DNA of 46,562 bases from contig CANSLJ010000030.1 of assembly GCA_947647735.1 (NCBI GenBank), forward strand, positions 1-46,562, in the 5' to 3' direction. The position numbers and the translations under genes were made by a program. The notes under the pieces are model-generated. The model made no database searches. It saw only the letters and a list, made by a program, of their open reading frames with translations, and was not told the origin of the DNA. Shown here one piece after another: positions 34,306 through 42,321 of the stretch (position 1 is the first letter of the stretch; every line of letters begins with the position of its first letter). The DNA is from an uncultured bacterium (lineage in GTDB: Bacteria; Bacillota; Clostridia; Lachnospirales; Lachnospiraceae).

Positions 34306-35394
34306 TCATCTTTTGATATCGTAGTTCATGTTCATCAGATTCTGGATCGTGGAAACGTCATCTGTGATATTTGCGTCGCCCCGGATCGTATGTTTGATGG
34401 CACTGCTGGCAACCGCAAAGTTTACGATGTCCATGGGCTTATAGCCATGCATCATGGCGTAGATCAGGCCGCTGGCAAAGGAGTCTCCGCTGCCCACACG
34501 GTCCAGGATATTGAAGGTGAACAGTCTGCTCTCGAAGGTATGGTTTTCATACCATAGAAAGGCTTTCAGGCTGTTTTCGCTGCCGCTGTGGGCATAGCGT
34601 ACATGGCGGGCGATACATTTGATATTTGGATATTTAGCGACAAATGCCTGGAAAATCTCATCCTGCTGCTCATAGCTTGGCTGCAGCGGCACACCGTCCT
34701 TGACATCGCCCTTGCTGTGATCCGTCTCATCTTTCCAGAGATGATAGGGTTCGATACCGAAGAGAACATCCACAAAAGGAAGGTATTCGGTACAGTAGTC
34801 CCGGGCTTTTTCCCACGACCAGAGTTTGCTGCGGAAATTGCCGTCAAAGCTGACTGTAATGCCTTTTTCTTTTGCGACTTTCATGCAGCTTGTTATCAGC
34901 TTATGACAGTTTTCCGAGAGCGCCGGCGTGATGCCGCTTAAATGAAGCCAGGTATAGCCGTCTAAAAGCCTGTCGAGATCCACTGTGCTGAAATCAAACT
35001 CTGCTATAGCGCTGTGCTTTCTGTCATAGATTACTTTGCTTGCACGGATACCGTATCCCGTTTCTATGTAGTAGGTGCCGAGACGGTGGGTGGGAGTCTG
35101 CTCAGGGGAACTCAATATGACAGGAGTGCAGTGAACGTCATTGCTTCTGAGCATGCGGATGGCGCTTTTTCCAAGGCTGTTGTTGGGCACTACGCTGAAG
35201 AAAGTGCTGTCAACGCCGAGATTTGCCAGCGCCAGTGCGATATTTGCCTCACTCCCGCCGTAGCTTGCCTCGAAAGTGGAGGCGGAACGTATCTTCTCGT
35301 AATTGGGCGGTGTCAGGCGGAGCATGATCTCACCGATCGTGATGAATCTGTTGCTGTCGTTATTGTTTTGCAGTAAAGGGTTTGAATTTTGCAT
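34306..35394 (-). CDS. kdgK: PfkB-family sugar kinase, 2-keto-3-deoxygluconate kinase type
   Basis: A 362-residue kinase of the ribokinase/PfkB family. N-terminal FITIGEIMLRLTPP and GGSEANIALALANLG, central VSFDGNFRSKLWSWEKA and C-terminal DRVGSGDSFASGL (catalytic Asp304) fit KDG kinases, which phosphorylate 2-keto-3-deoxygluconate in uronate/pectin breakdown. It is longer than typical KdgK (about 310) by an insertion near residues 215-245. No uronate pathway genes are next to it, so the substrate is by family only. Confidence 0.85.
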   Translation of the reverse strand: MQNSNPLLQNNNDSNRFITIGEIMLRLTPPNYEKIRSASTFEASYGGSEANIALALANLGVDSTFFSVVPNNSLGKSAIRMLRSNDVHCTPVILSSPEQTPTHRLGTYYIETGYGIRASKVIYDRKHSAIAEFDFSTVDLDRLLDGYTWLHLSGITPALSENCHKLITSCMKVAKEKGITVSFDGNFRSKLWSWEKARDYCTEYLPFVDVLFGIEPYHLWKDETDHSKGDVKDGVPLQPSYEQQDEIFQAFVAKYPNIKCIARHVRYAHSGSENSLKAFLWYENHTFESRLFTFNILDRVGSGDSFASGLIYAMMHGYKPMDIVNFAVASSAIKHTIRGDANITDDVSTIQNLMNMNYDIKR

Positions 35395-35593
35395 GTCAGG
35401 CTCCTTTCTTGGGGGTGGATGGTGTAAGATTCAACGTTTATTCTGATCATTATACAAAAAATATAGCATAAATGTATTTTGACAGCAATATATAATCATT
35501 TTGAGTTTCTCTGTTTTCAGGCAGGAGCAGCGACGATGATCGTGATCAGGGAACAGGAGAGCATAGAAGATCAGGAAGAGGGGCATATAAAAA

Positions 35594-35635
35594 GGGCACC
35601 GCCCGATCATCTGTTTTGATGACCGGGCGATACCC
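35594..35635 (-). terminator. Intrinsic terminator of the grcA-like gene
   Basis: Arms CCGCCCG and CGGGCG with flanking GGG/CCC and TCATC/GATGA form a long stem over 35594-35635. On the minus strand it ends in TTTTTAT, placing it just after the grcA-like gene. Confidence 0.8.
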
Positions 35636-35650
35636 TCTTATAAATAAAGA

Positions 35651-35896
35651 TTACATAGCTTCGTGGAAAGTACGGCTGATAACGTCTGCCTGCTGTTCCG
35701 GTGTGAGTTTGATGAAGTTTACTGCGTAACCGGATACACGGATCGTAAGCTGAGGATAGTTCTCAGGATGCTTCTGAGCGTCTAAGAGCATATCTCTGTT
35801 TAATACGTTAACATTCAGATGATGTCCGCCTTTTGTGGAATAACCGTCCAGTAAATTAACGAGATTGTCTACCTGTGCGTTTGTGTTTGTTGCCAT
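35651..35896 (-). CDS. grcA: Stand-alone glycyl radical domain protein (GrcA/YfiD-like)
   Basis: An 81-residue protein equal to the C-terminal glycyl radical domain of pyruvate formate-lyase: [17 protein letters not shown] then [16 protein letters not shown], with the radical Gly56 in RVSGYAV. It is shorter than E. coli YfiD/GrcA (127 residues). Such proteins replace the oxygen-cleaved end of PFL and so rescue the enzyme. The pfl gene itself is not in this window. The upstream region carries Fur-family-like palindromes. GGAGGAAC precedes the start. Confidence 0.9.
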   Translation of the reverse strand: MATNTNAQVDNLVNLLDGYSTKGGHHLNVNVLNRDMLLDAQKHPENYPQLTIRVSGYAVNFIKLTPEQQADVISRTFHEAM

Positions 35897-35918
35897 AGTG
35901 TGTTCCTCCTTAAAAGAT

Positions 35919-35945
35919 TATTATTTAATAATAGTAATGATTACT
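35919..35945. promoter_or_regulatory. Palindromes upstream of grcA (Fur-family operator candidate)
   Basis: AGTAATGATTACT (35933-35945) is a perfect palindrome with a single central base and a GTAAT-N-ATTAC core, like the 7-1-7 boxes of Zur and PerR. It overlaps TATTATTTAATAATA (35919-35933), another one-centre palindrome. A further imperfect copy (AATAATAGTAGTTATT) lies at 35968-35983. Confidence 0.45.
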
Positions 35946-36096
35946 GTTTCGATAATTCAATAATAGTAGTTATTCTCATTTTTGTCTATAGTTATTTCAA
36001 TATTTAATGTTTTTTTTTGAGTACAATGAGGATTGCCTGGATGAATCAATAAGGAAATATATGTAAAAGATGAAAATTATATTTATAAATATATAA

Positions 36097-36999
36097 TTAA
36101 AAAGGAAAGGGAAAAATACGGCGGATATCTTCCGGGACGGGAGCCTCTATTTGAAGTTCTTCCCCTGTAAAGGGCTGCCGGAAGCAGATCATCCGGGCGT
36201 GCAGTGCCGTGCGGTCTATATTTGCTGCTGTTTTGCTTCCATACAGAGGATCGCCCAGAAGCGGGCAGCCTATGGACGCCATGTGAACCCGTATCTGGTG
36301 GGTTCTGCCTGTTGTAAGGCGCAGGCGGACTAGAGCATGGCCATTTTTCACGGCAAGGGTTTCATAATGTGTGAGGGCGGGTTTTCCTATCGGATCTGCA
36401 CACATCAGCTTACGGTTTTTCGGATCAGGCGCCAAAGGCGTATCGATCCGTCCGTTTTTTGGATGGGGAATCCCCTCTGCAACAGCGAGATAGGTTTTGA
36501 AAAGAATGTGATGTTCTCTCTGGTATTCCAGTCTGGTTGCGGCAGCCCGGTTTTTTACGGCCAGAACAACCCCGGAGGTATCTTTATCCAGCCGGCCGAA
36601 TATCCGGATGACGGAGTCCTCGCCCTTGTTTCTCAGGTGGTAAGCCAGGCGGTTTGCCAGAGTATCTGTGCTTTTGCCTCCTGCCGGATGGACGGGGATA
36701 CCGGCGGGCTTGTCCATGATGATCACATCCGCATCTTCATAGAGTACGGAGATGCCTGCGGGTGAAGCGTGGAGTTTTTTTGAGGTTTCCTGTCCGGTTT
36801 CCAGCAATACCTCCACCAGATCTCCGGCTTTTAAAGGAGCATTGACTGTGCGGCGTTCTCCGTTTATGCACAGGCCGTTTTCGCGGAATTTAGCTCGGCT
36901 GATCTCGTTTTTGGTCAGATGGAGCCTGTTTTTTAAAAAAACTGCCAGTGTGAGGTTGTTATCTTCCGGTGTTACGGTGCGGCTTATCTTCTTTTTCAA
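36097..36999 (-). CDS. RluA-family pseudouridine synthase
   Basis: A 300-residue enzyme. An N-terminal S4-like RNA-binding part (about 15-70) is followed by the RluA/RluD catalytic domain with IIMDKPAGIPVHP, the motif GRLDKDTSGVVL (catalytic Asp138) and RTHQIRVHMASIGCPLLGDPLYG. It makes pseudouridine in 23S rRNA or tRNA; the exact position cannot be assigned. Start ATG 36999. Confidence 0.94.
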   Translation of the reverse strand: MKKKISRTVTPEDNNLTLAVFLKNRLHLTKNEISRAKFRENGLCINGERRTVNAPLKAGDLVEVLLETGQETSKKLHASPAGISVLYEDADVIIMDKPAGIPVHPAGGKSTDTLANRLAYHLRNKGEDSVIRIFGRLDKDTSGVVLAVKNRAAATRLEYQREHHILFKTYLAVAEGIPHPKNGRIDTPLAPDPKNRKLMCADPIGKPALTHYETLAVKNGHALVRLRLTTGRTHQIRVHMASIGCPLLGDPLYGSKTAANIDRTALHARMICFRQPFTGEELQIEAPVPEDIRRIFPFPF

Positions 37000-37185
37000 G
37001 TTTTGTTCTCCGTTTCTGTAAAAGGAGGGTGTATGAGGTGTTGGATGATTAAGGGGAGTATATCGGAAATGGGGGATGCAGTCAATATCTGGTAGCTGTT
37101 TTTAGATAAATGTATTATAATGAAAACAGGTGAGTTTATCTGTTTTTGGAAAAGATGATGTAAGTGATCGCGAGGAAGCAGCAGG

Positions 37186-37283
37186 GATCAGGGAGTATGG
37201 ATGAAAATCGAAGGAGAATAAGGTGAGATCAGGGAACACAGATGAAGATCGGAGGGGAGTAAGGTGAGATCAGAGACAATAGA
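37186..37283 (+). repeat. 41-bp tandem repeat, about 2.4 copies, over the start of the MazG-like gene
   Basis: Units begin GATCAGGGA at 37186 and 37227, and GATCAGAGA at 37268 (partial). Each unit holds a ribosome-site-like AGGAGAAT or AGGGGAGT and GGTGA with a GTG start. The first full copy therefore opens a 14-codon frame (GTG 37223) whose TGA overlaps the true GTG at 37264. Confidence 0.8.
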
Positions 37284-37584
37284 CAGGATCAGAAAATTTA
37301 CGAAGGACCGCGACTGGGATCAGTTCCATTCTCCGGGAAATCTGGCAAAGTCGATCTCCATAGAAGCGAATGAACTTCTGGAGTGCTTTCAGTGGAGCGA
37401 TACGGATTATGACCTGGAGCATGTGAAGGAGGAACTGGCGGATGTGCTGGTCTACTGTCAGGATATGCTGGACAAGCTGGGGCTGGATGCGGATGAGATC
37501 GTGAACAGTAAGATGGATAAGAACGAGAGGAAGTACCCGGTGGAGAAGGCGAGGGGGAGAGCGGAGAAGTATGATAGGTTGTGA
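37264..37584 (+). CDS. MazG-like nucleotide pyrophosphohydrolase
   Basis: A 106-residue all-helical protein of the MazG/dCTPase-like group (RS21-C6 type). The metal-binding helices are SISIEANELLECFQW (E-x-x-E) and VKEELADVLVYCQDML (EE...D). It hydrolyses NTPs or dNTPs to the monophosphate plus pyrophosphate, usually as house-cleaning. GTG 37264 is the likely start with GGAGGGGAG upstream inside the repeat. Confidence 0.85.
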   Translation: MRSETIDRIRKFTKDRDWDQFHSPGNLAKSISIEANELLECFQWSDTDYDLEHVKEELADVLVYCQDMLDKLGLDADEIVNSKMDKNERKYPVEKARGRAEKYDRL

Positions 37585-37669
37585 TGTGATGGGGATGGAA
37601 TGATAAGAGAAAATTTGTTAATATAGAACTAAAATAGTTAGTGATAAGTTTTGAGGGGGGAAATTATTT

Positions 37670-38065
37670 ATGCCGAAAAAAGGGGATTCATTTATAGTTA
37701 TATTAAAATCTGCTCATTTAGGATGGGGAACATATCGTCATACTGATACACGTGATCCGATTTACGGAGAAGGGTATATACAGATACCGCGGAAATATGC
37801 CGAATCGTTTCACATATATAATGTTAATCAGCCCGGGGCTAATACAAGGTATTTCTGTACTGCTGTAAATGGTTATTTTTCAGGTGTTTTACTCGCACAG
37901 GGGTGTAGCAAGGCAGGAGATGTATATGCTAAACAATTCGCAGAAGAGGGGAACTTAAAAGGTATAGGAAGTTGGTATAAAAGTGTTGGAGCTGTTGAGG
38001 GAGGAAAAGTCAGAGTAACTTTTACTTCTTTTAACAGTCTTGCTATAGAATATCTTGGAAGATAA
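37670..38065 (+). CDS. Hypothetical protein in the restriction cluster (131 aa)
   Basis: A 131-residue protein with a mostly beta pattern and basic patches: HTDTRDPIYGEGYIQIPRKY, then CTAVNGYFSGVLLAQG and a GGKVRVTFTSFNSLAIEYLG end. The IPRKYAESFHIY segment recalls DNA-binding pseudobarrel domains of the kind found in restriction enzymes, but I cannot assign a family. It lies at the front of the AT-rich defence block with a GAGGGGGGAAA ribosome site, so it is probably part of the restriction system. Confidence 0.65.
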   Translation: MPKKGDSFIVILKSAHLGWGTYRHTDTRDPIYGEGYIQIPRKYAESFHIYNVNQPGANTRYFCTAVNGYFSGVLLAQGCSKAGDVYAKQFAEEGNLKGIGSWYKSVGAVEGGKVRVTFTSFNSLAIEYLGR

Positions 38066-38097
38066 ATAATTAAGCAGGAGAAATCTGTATTAATAAA

Positions 38098-38559
38098 ATG
38101 GATAATCTAACGAAAGAGCAGAGGCATAAGAATATGCGCAATATCAGATCAAAAGATACTGGTATTGAATTAGTATTGAGAAAAGAGCTGTGGGCAAGAG
38201 GGTTTCGATACAGGAAGAATTATGCCGTATTGCCAGGAAAGCCGGATATTGCGTTAACAAAATACAAGATAGCAATTTTTTGTGACAGCGAATTTTTTCA
38301 TGGAAAAGATTGGGAGATTTTAAAACCTCGTTTGGAAGCAGGGAATAATCCGGAATACTGGAAGAAAAAAATATTGCGAAATATAAAACGGGATGATGAA
38401 GTGAATAAAGCTCTTATGTTTATGGGATGGACAGTAATTCGGTTCTGGGGAAAAGATATTTTAAAAAATTGTGAAGAATGCATCAAAGTGATTGAGGAAT
38501 GTATTTTTGAATTGAGTATGCAGGAAAATAGTGCGTTTTATGAAGCAGATGATAAATGA
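38098..38559 (+). CDS. vsr: Very short patch repair endonuclease Vsr
   Basis: A 153-residue Vsr. MRNIRSKDTGIELVLRKELW (Glu24), RYRKNYAVLPGKPDIAL with catalytic Asp50 and FFHGKDW with His68 are the usual elements; GWTVIRFWGKDI closes the domain. It nicks next to T:G mismatches made when 5-methylcytosine deaminates, so it belongs with the C5 methyltransferase at 39941. The usual Cys next to the HG motif is absent, which may affect the structural zinc site. Confidence 0.93.
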   Translation: MDNLTKEQRHKNMRNIRSKDTGIELVLRKELWARGFRYRKNYAVLPGKPDIALTKYKIAIFCDSEFFHGKDWEILKPRLEAGNNPEYWKKKILRNIKRDDEVNKALMFMGWTVIRFWGKDILKNCEECIKVIEECIFELSMQENSAFYEADDK

Positions 38560-38605
38560 TGAGAATAAATAGTTGTAGAGTTTTAAAGAAAAAGGAGTTA
38601 AAGAC

Positions 38606-39817
38606 GTGTTTTACGATAAACAGCCGGTTTTAAACCAAAATAATTACAAAGATATGCTAAAAATTATGGGAAAGCTGTCGAATTTATTTTCAGAAAGCGA
38701 CTGCCCTTATTTAGCATATAGAGCACATGAAAATATATTTTGCAGATATTTGAAGGCAGAGAATCTGGCGCGTTCGGATTGTTCAGCAGATGCTAAAAAG
38801 GATGGAATAGGTATCGGCTTGAAAACATGGATGGGTAATGATGACCAGAAAGTAGCGGAATTTGGAAAACTGAAGAAAAATTATGCAAACCTTACAGGAT
38901 TAGAGTTAGTAAAAAGAATTGCTGAATACAGAAATGAGAGGATTCGTGTAACGAAAAGACTTCATGGAATAAATCAGATGATTTACCATGTTGTAAAACG
39001 TGTCCCTAATATGATGCAGATTTTGGAGTGTGCATTTGACTATATTGATATTGAGGCAGTAAAACTGATTCCCAACAGGGGAAATGACAACAATACATAT
39101 TTTACTGATGGAAAACATACTTATCATTTCAGCATATCAAAAAATACGCTTTATATGATCTTTGATGATTTAGAGTTATTAGATTCATTTGAAGTAGGTA
39201 TTATAGATGATCCATATCTGTTTTTAATGCAGTTAACACAGCGAGATATTGTAAACAAAGGGGTTTTAGGGCATATTAGTAATGAAGAAAACATCACAGC
39301 AATATATGATGCGGCGTTAATGAAAAAAGCCGGTAATAAACCTATGTTGTGCCTGCCGTTATATTCAAGAAAGGGACCGGATAAAGAGAAATTTGTTGCT
39401 GAAAAGAGCGGTTTAAATCAGTGGAATGCGGCTGGACGTGCAAGAGATGCAAATGAAATATATATTCCATACCAGGCAGTAGACAGGAAAAGGGATGTAT
39501 CGTTTTTCCCGCCAAGAGATACTTCTTTTACATTGCATTTACCAGATGGAACGGAGATTTCTGCAAAAGTATGTCAGGAGGCAGATAAAAATAATCCATT
39601 AATAGGAAAATCGATAATGAGTAATCCTAATAAAGTACTTGGAAAGTGGTTATTAAGAGATGTCTTTGAATTGGAAGAAGGCACGATTATTACATATGAA
39701 ATGTTGGAGCTGTTTGGAGTTGACAGCGTAATATTTACGAAAAACAAAGAATTGGATTATTCTGTTGATTTTGCAGAAATTGGTACATATGAACAATTTT
39801 ATGGAGAGGAAGACTAG
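38606..39817 (+). CDS. Putative type II restriction endonuclease (NgoFVII-like C-terminal domain)
   Basis: A 403-residue protein. The N-terminal part has PYLAYRAHENIFCRY and LARSDCSADAKKDG then IGIGLKTWMGNDDQKVAEF (Asp58, Asp62, Lys73, Glu85), a likely nuclease core. The C-terminal part (about 270-400) has SGLNQWNAAGRARDANEIYI, FFPPRDTSFTLHLPDG, NPNKVLGKWLLRD and a VDSVIFTK end, as in the B3-like DNA-binding domain of NgoFVII-type restriction enzymes. It lies between vsr and the methyltransferase. The family call for the N-terminal part is tentative. Confidence 0.6.
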   Translation: MFYDKQPVLNQNNYKDMLKIMGKLSNLFSESDCPYLAYRAHENIFCRYLKAENLARSDCSADAKKDGIGIGLKTWMGNDDQKVAEFGKLKKNYANLTGLELVKRIAEYRNERIRVTKRLHGINQMIYHVVKRVPNMMQILECAFDYIDIEAVKLIPNRGNDNNTYFTDGKHTYHFSISKNTLYMIFDDLELLDSFEVGIIDDPYLFLMQLTQRDIVNKGVLGHISNEENITAIYDAALMKKAGNKPMLCLPLYSRKGPDKEKFVAEKSGLNQWNAAGRARDANEIYIPYQAVDRKRDVSFFPPRDTSFTLHLPDGTEISAKVCQEADKNNPLIGKSIMSNPNKVLGKWLLRDVFELEEGTIITYEMLELFGVDSVIFTKNKELDYSVDFAEIGTYEQFYGEED

Positions 39818-39845
39818 AGGATTCTGGTCTTCCTGATTTGTATTT
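39808..39845 (+). terminator. Possible intrinsic terminator after the nuclease gene
   Basis: GGAAGAC (39808-39814) and GTCTTCC (39827-39833) are perfect complements, with TGATTTGTATTTTT after. The left arm overlaps the end of the coding region. Confidence 0.5.
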
Positions 39846-39882
39846 TTATGAGCGGGGAGATGAAAGTTTGTAAAATATAATT

Positions 39883-39900
39883 GCGGCGCGCCGCGTTTTT
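39883..39900 (+). promoter_or_regulatory. GC-rich perfect palindrome upstream of the methyltransferase
   Basis: GCGGCGCGCCGC (39883-39894) followed by GTTTTTTG stands out in AT-rich surroundings, 47 bases before the methyltransferase start. It may be a short terminator/attenuator, or a site recognised by the enzyme or its controller. Confidence 0.45.
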
Positions 39901-39940
39901 TGATAAAATATTTATAATTTATTTCAGAAGGGAGCTATGT

Positions 39941-40897
39941 ATGTTAAAGTGTGCATCTTTTTTTGCAGGAGTAGGCGGGATTGATATCGGTTTTGAGAAT
40001 ACGAAAAAATTTGAAGTAGTTTATGCAAATGAACTTGACCCATATCCTGTGAAAACATATGAGTTAAACAGTAAAATTAAAGTGGATTGTCGGGATATTA
40101 ATGAGGTGAAATGTGAAGAAATTCCAGATTTTGATGTAATGCTGGCAGGTTTTCCCTGTCAGGCTTTTAGTGTTGCGGGATACAGAAAAGGATTCGATGA
40201 TGAGAAAGGAAGAGGAACTCTGTTTTTTGAGTTGATTCGTATTATTAAAGTGAAGAAGCCGCAGATTGTATTTTTAGAGAATGTAAAGAATTTGGTAGGT
40301 CATGATAACGGGAATACATTTTCAGTGATTCTGGATGAGCTGCAGAAAGAAGGTTACCACGTGAAATATGCGGTCTTAAATGCTATGGAATATGGGAATA
40401 TTCCCCAGAACAGAGAAAGAATATATATAGCGGCATTTAGGAATGTGGAACAATATAAAAGTTTTGAATTTCCGCTCCCGATACCTCTTAAAAAGGGGTT
40501 GGCAGATATAATAGATTTTAAGAACAGAGTTGATGAAAAGTATTATTATACTGCCGGAAAGTATAAAGGGGATATTTATGAGAAGCTTGTTGAAGCAATG
40601 GATGATGAAAATGCAATCTATCAGTGGCGGAGAAGGTATGTGAGAAAGAATAAAAGCGGTGTGGTTCCTACATTAACAGCAAACCAGGGGGAAGGGGGGC
40701 ATAACGTCTGCTTAATAAAAGCTGCCGGAGGAATAAGAAAAATGACACCACATGAATGTTTCAACACGCAGGGTTTTCCGAAAAATTTTAAACTGCCGGA
40801 AAATATGAGTGATGCCAGACTGTATAAACAAGCAGGAAATTCAGTGTGTGTGTCGGTAATACAACGTATAGCAGAGAAGATTATAGAAGCATTATAA
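39941..40897 (+). CDS. dcm: DNA (cytosine-5-)-methyltransferase
   Basis: A 318-residue C5 methyltransferase: motif I SFFAGVGGIDIGF (6-18), motif IV AGFPCQAFSVAGYRKGF (catalytic Cys73), motif VI FLENVKNL (111-118), motif VIII PQNRERIYI (155-163) and motif X QAGNSVCV near the C-terminus, with a target domain between about 170 and 245. ATG 39941 follows AGAAGGGAG; the longer frame at 39881 would pass through the GC palindrome. It protects host DNA from one of the flanking nucleases. The recognition site is not known. Confidence 0.95.
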   Translation: MLKCASFFAGVGGIDIGFENTKKFEVVYANELDPYPVKTYELNSKIKVDCRDINEVKCEEIPDFDVMLAGFPCQAFSVAGYRKGFDDEKGRGTLFFELIRIIKVKKPQIVFLENVKNLVGHDNGNTFSVILDELQKEGYHVKYAVLNAMEYGNIPQNRERIYIAAFRNVEQYKSFEFPLPIPLKKGLADIIDFKNRVDEKYYYTAGKYKGDIYEKLVEAMDDENAIYQWRRRYVRKNKSGVVPTLTANQGEGGHNVCLIKAAGGIRKMTPHECFNTQGFPKNFKLPENMSDARLYKQAGNSVCVSVIQRIAEKIIEAL

Positions 40898-40909
40898 GAG
40901 GATATTATA

Positions 40910-41857
40910 ATGGATCGACAGATAGAAAGACTTCGGATAGAAGAAGATAATTATTATGTGCAGGATGTAAGACGTTTTGAGGCATATAAAGACATGATAC
41001 AGGAAGAGGTACAGGAAGATAAAAGGGAATGTTTTGAGTTTGCTTATAATATGTCATATGCAAAAATAGGAGCACACAGAGATTCAAGAAGCGGAGGAAC
41101 AATACATAGAACATTAGGGCAGATATTTATAAACACATTTCAAGGTAAAATGGCAGAGTTTGCATTATATCGTTATCTCAAAAATCATCAGATTGATGTG
41201 AAAAAGCCGGATGTAACAGAATATGGGTTAGGAAAATGGGACTCTTTTGATTTGGAATGTCAGGGGAAATATTTCGCAGTGAAATCAACAAAATTTTACG
41301 GAAATTTATTGCTTCTGGAAACAAAGGACTGGAGTGATAATGGAGAATATGTACCCAATAGTTCATCGGGAACTGTAAAGTACGATTATATAGTATTGGT
41401 GAGACTTAAACCGGATGGCGAAGAATTAATGAGACAGAATAGACTTCTTTATCAGAGGGAGGATGAAGTTCCGGATGATATTAAAGAGTTATTAATGGAA
41501 AAAATATGCGGTGAAGAATGGAGTTATGATTTTCCGGGATTTATCTATCACAGTGAGCTGGTTAAGGCGATAGAGGAAAGATGTGTTATTCCGCAAAATG
41601 CCATGCTGAACGGAAAAACTAAAATGGATGCGGATAATTATTATTTTCAGGCAGGAAATATGCATCCGATGAGAGAGATTTATATCCGTAATATAAACGA
41701 AAAGATTGATGAGAGAGCGTCATTGCGATTAAAGAGAAAGTGCCCCAATTGTGGAAAAACATTGGTGTTAAGACATGGTCCTTATAGTTGGTTTTGGGGA
41801 TGTGAGGGATATTTTGGGAGACCAAGGTGTGAATATAAAGAGACATTGAGAGATTGA
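40910..41857 (+). CDS. Putative restriction endonuclease with C-terminal zinc ribbon
   Basis: A 315-residue protein 12 bases behind the methyltransferase. A central segment WDSFDLECQGKYFAVKSTK (110-128) fits the beta-hairpin of PD-(D/E)xK nucleases: Asp111/Asp114 followed by Val-Lys125, with the middle acidic residue replaced by Ala123; Glu83 in GKMAEFAL could stand in. The C-terminal end (about 280-312) has CPNCGKTLVLRHGPYSWFWG and two later Cys, a topoisomerase-type zinc ribbon. It is likely the main nuclease of the system; no named family is assigned. Confidence 0.65.
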   Translation: MDRQIERLRIEEDNYYVQDVRRFEAYKDMIQEEVQEDKRECFEFAYNMSYAKIGAHRDSRSGGTIHRTLGQIFINTFQGKMAEFALYRYLKNHQIDVKKPDVTEYGLGKWDSFDLECQGKYFAVKSTKFYGNLLLLETKDWSDNGEYVPNSSSGTVKYDYIVLVRLKPDGEELMRQNRLLYQREDEVPDDIKELLMEKICGEEWSYDFPGFIYHSELVKAIEERCVIPQNAMLNGKTKMDADNYYFQAGNMHPMREIYIRNINEKIDERASLRLKRKCPNCGKTLVLRHGPYSWFWGCEGYFGRPRCEYKETLRD

Positions 41858-41924
41858 GTTCGAAAGGAATTGATAATTGATAAATGGTAATGTGTAATGG
41901 TTTTACTGATAGGAGAATAGAAAA

Positions 41925-42265
41925 ATAGATATTGTTACAGAAAGATATTTAGAAGAATTTGTTCAGAATTTTCATGTTTTGATAAAGGACAAAGCAAAAC
42001 AATTTGAATATTTTTCAAATTTTGTTGTGGTTAGTAATAATTATGATGCAAGTAGATTTGACATTAAAGATATTAGTACAGGGAAAATGCACCAGGTATT
42101 GATGGAATAGCTATTATAGTTAATAACAGATCATGTGAAATTTGTATTAGACGAAAGATAAAAGAAGGAAAAATTGTTAATAAGACATTAGATGTAGAAA
42201 AACAGCTCACCATGATAGCTGATATAGGTTCATTTAATATTTTTTTACTACCAGATATAATATGA
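41925..42265 (+). pseudogene. AIPR-type abortive infection protein, truncated and frameshifted
   Basis: Translated in pieces, this region gives DIVTERYLEEFVQNFHVLIK, then KQFEYFSNFVVVSN ... RFDIKDISTG, and after a one-base slip at 42081-42088, APGIDGIAIIVNN. That is the N-terminal pattern of AIPR (abortive phage infection) proteins, which are usually several hundred residues long. Three lesions are seen: ATA (41925) where a start is expected after AGGAGAATAG, a missing base in an A run that leads to TAG at 42108, and loss of the rest of the gene, with TGA at 42263. The stretch after VNN diverges and may come from an internal deletion. Confidence 0.65.
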
Positions 42266-42321
42266 CTTATTCTTGCGTCTCAAAAGCGTAACTAAAAAGC
42301 AGAAAGAAAGGAAGCGTATTC

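Noticed and set aside
35521-35593. A possible small gene between the kinase and grcA genes
   Set aside because: No start with a ribosome site; the only supported feature is the terminator on the minus strand.
37186-37283. 41-bp repeats considered as a CRISPR array
   Set aside because: The units are directly adjacent with no spacers.
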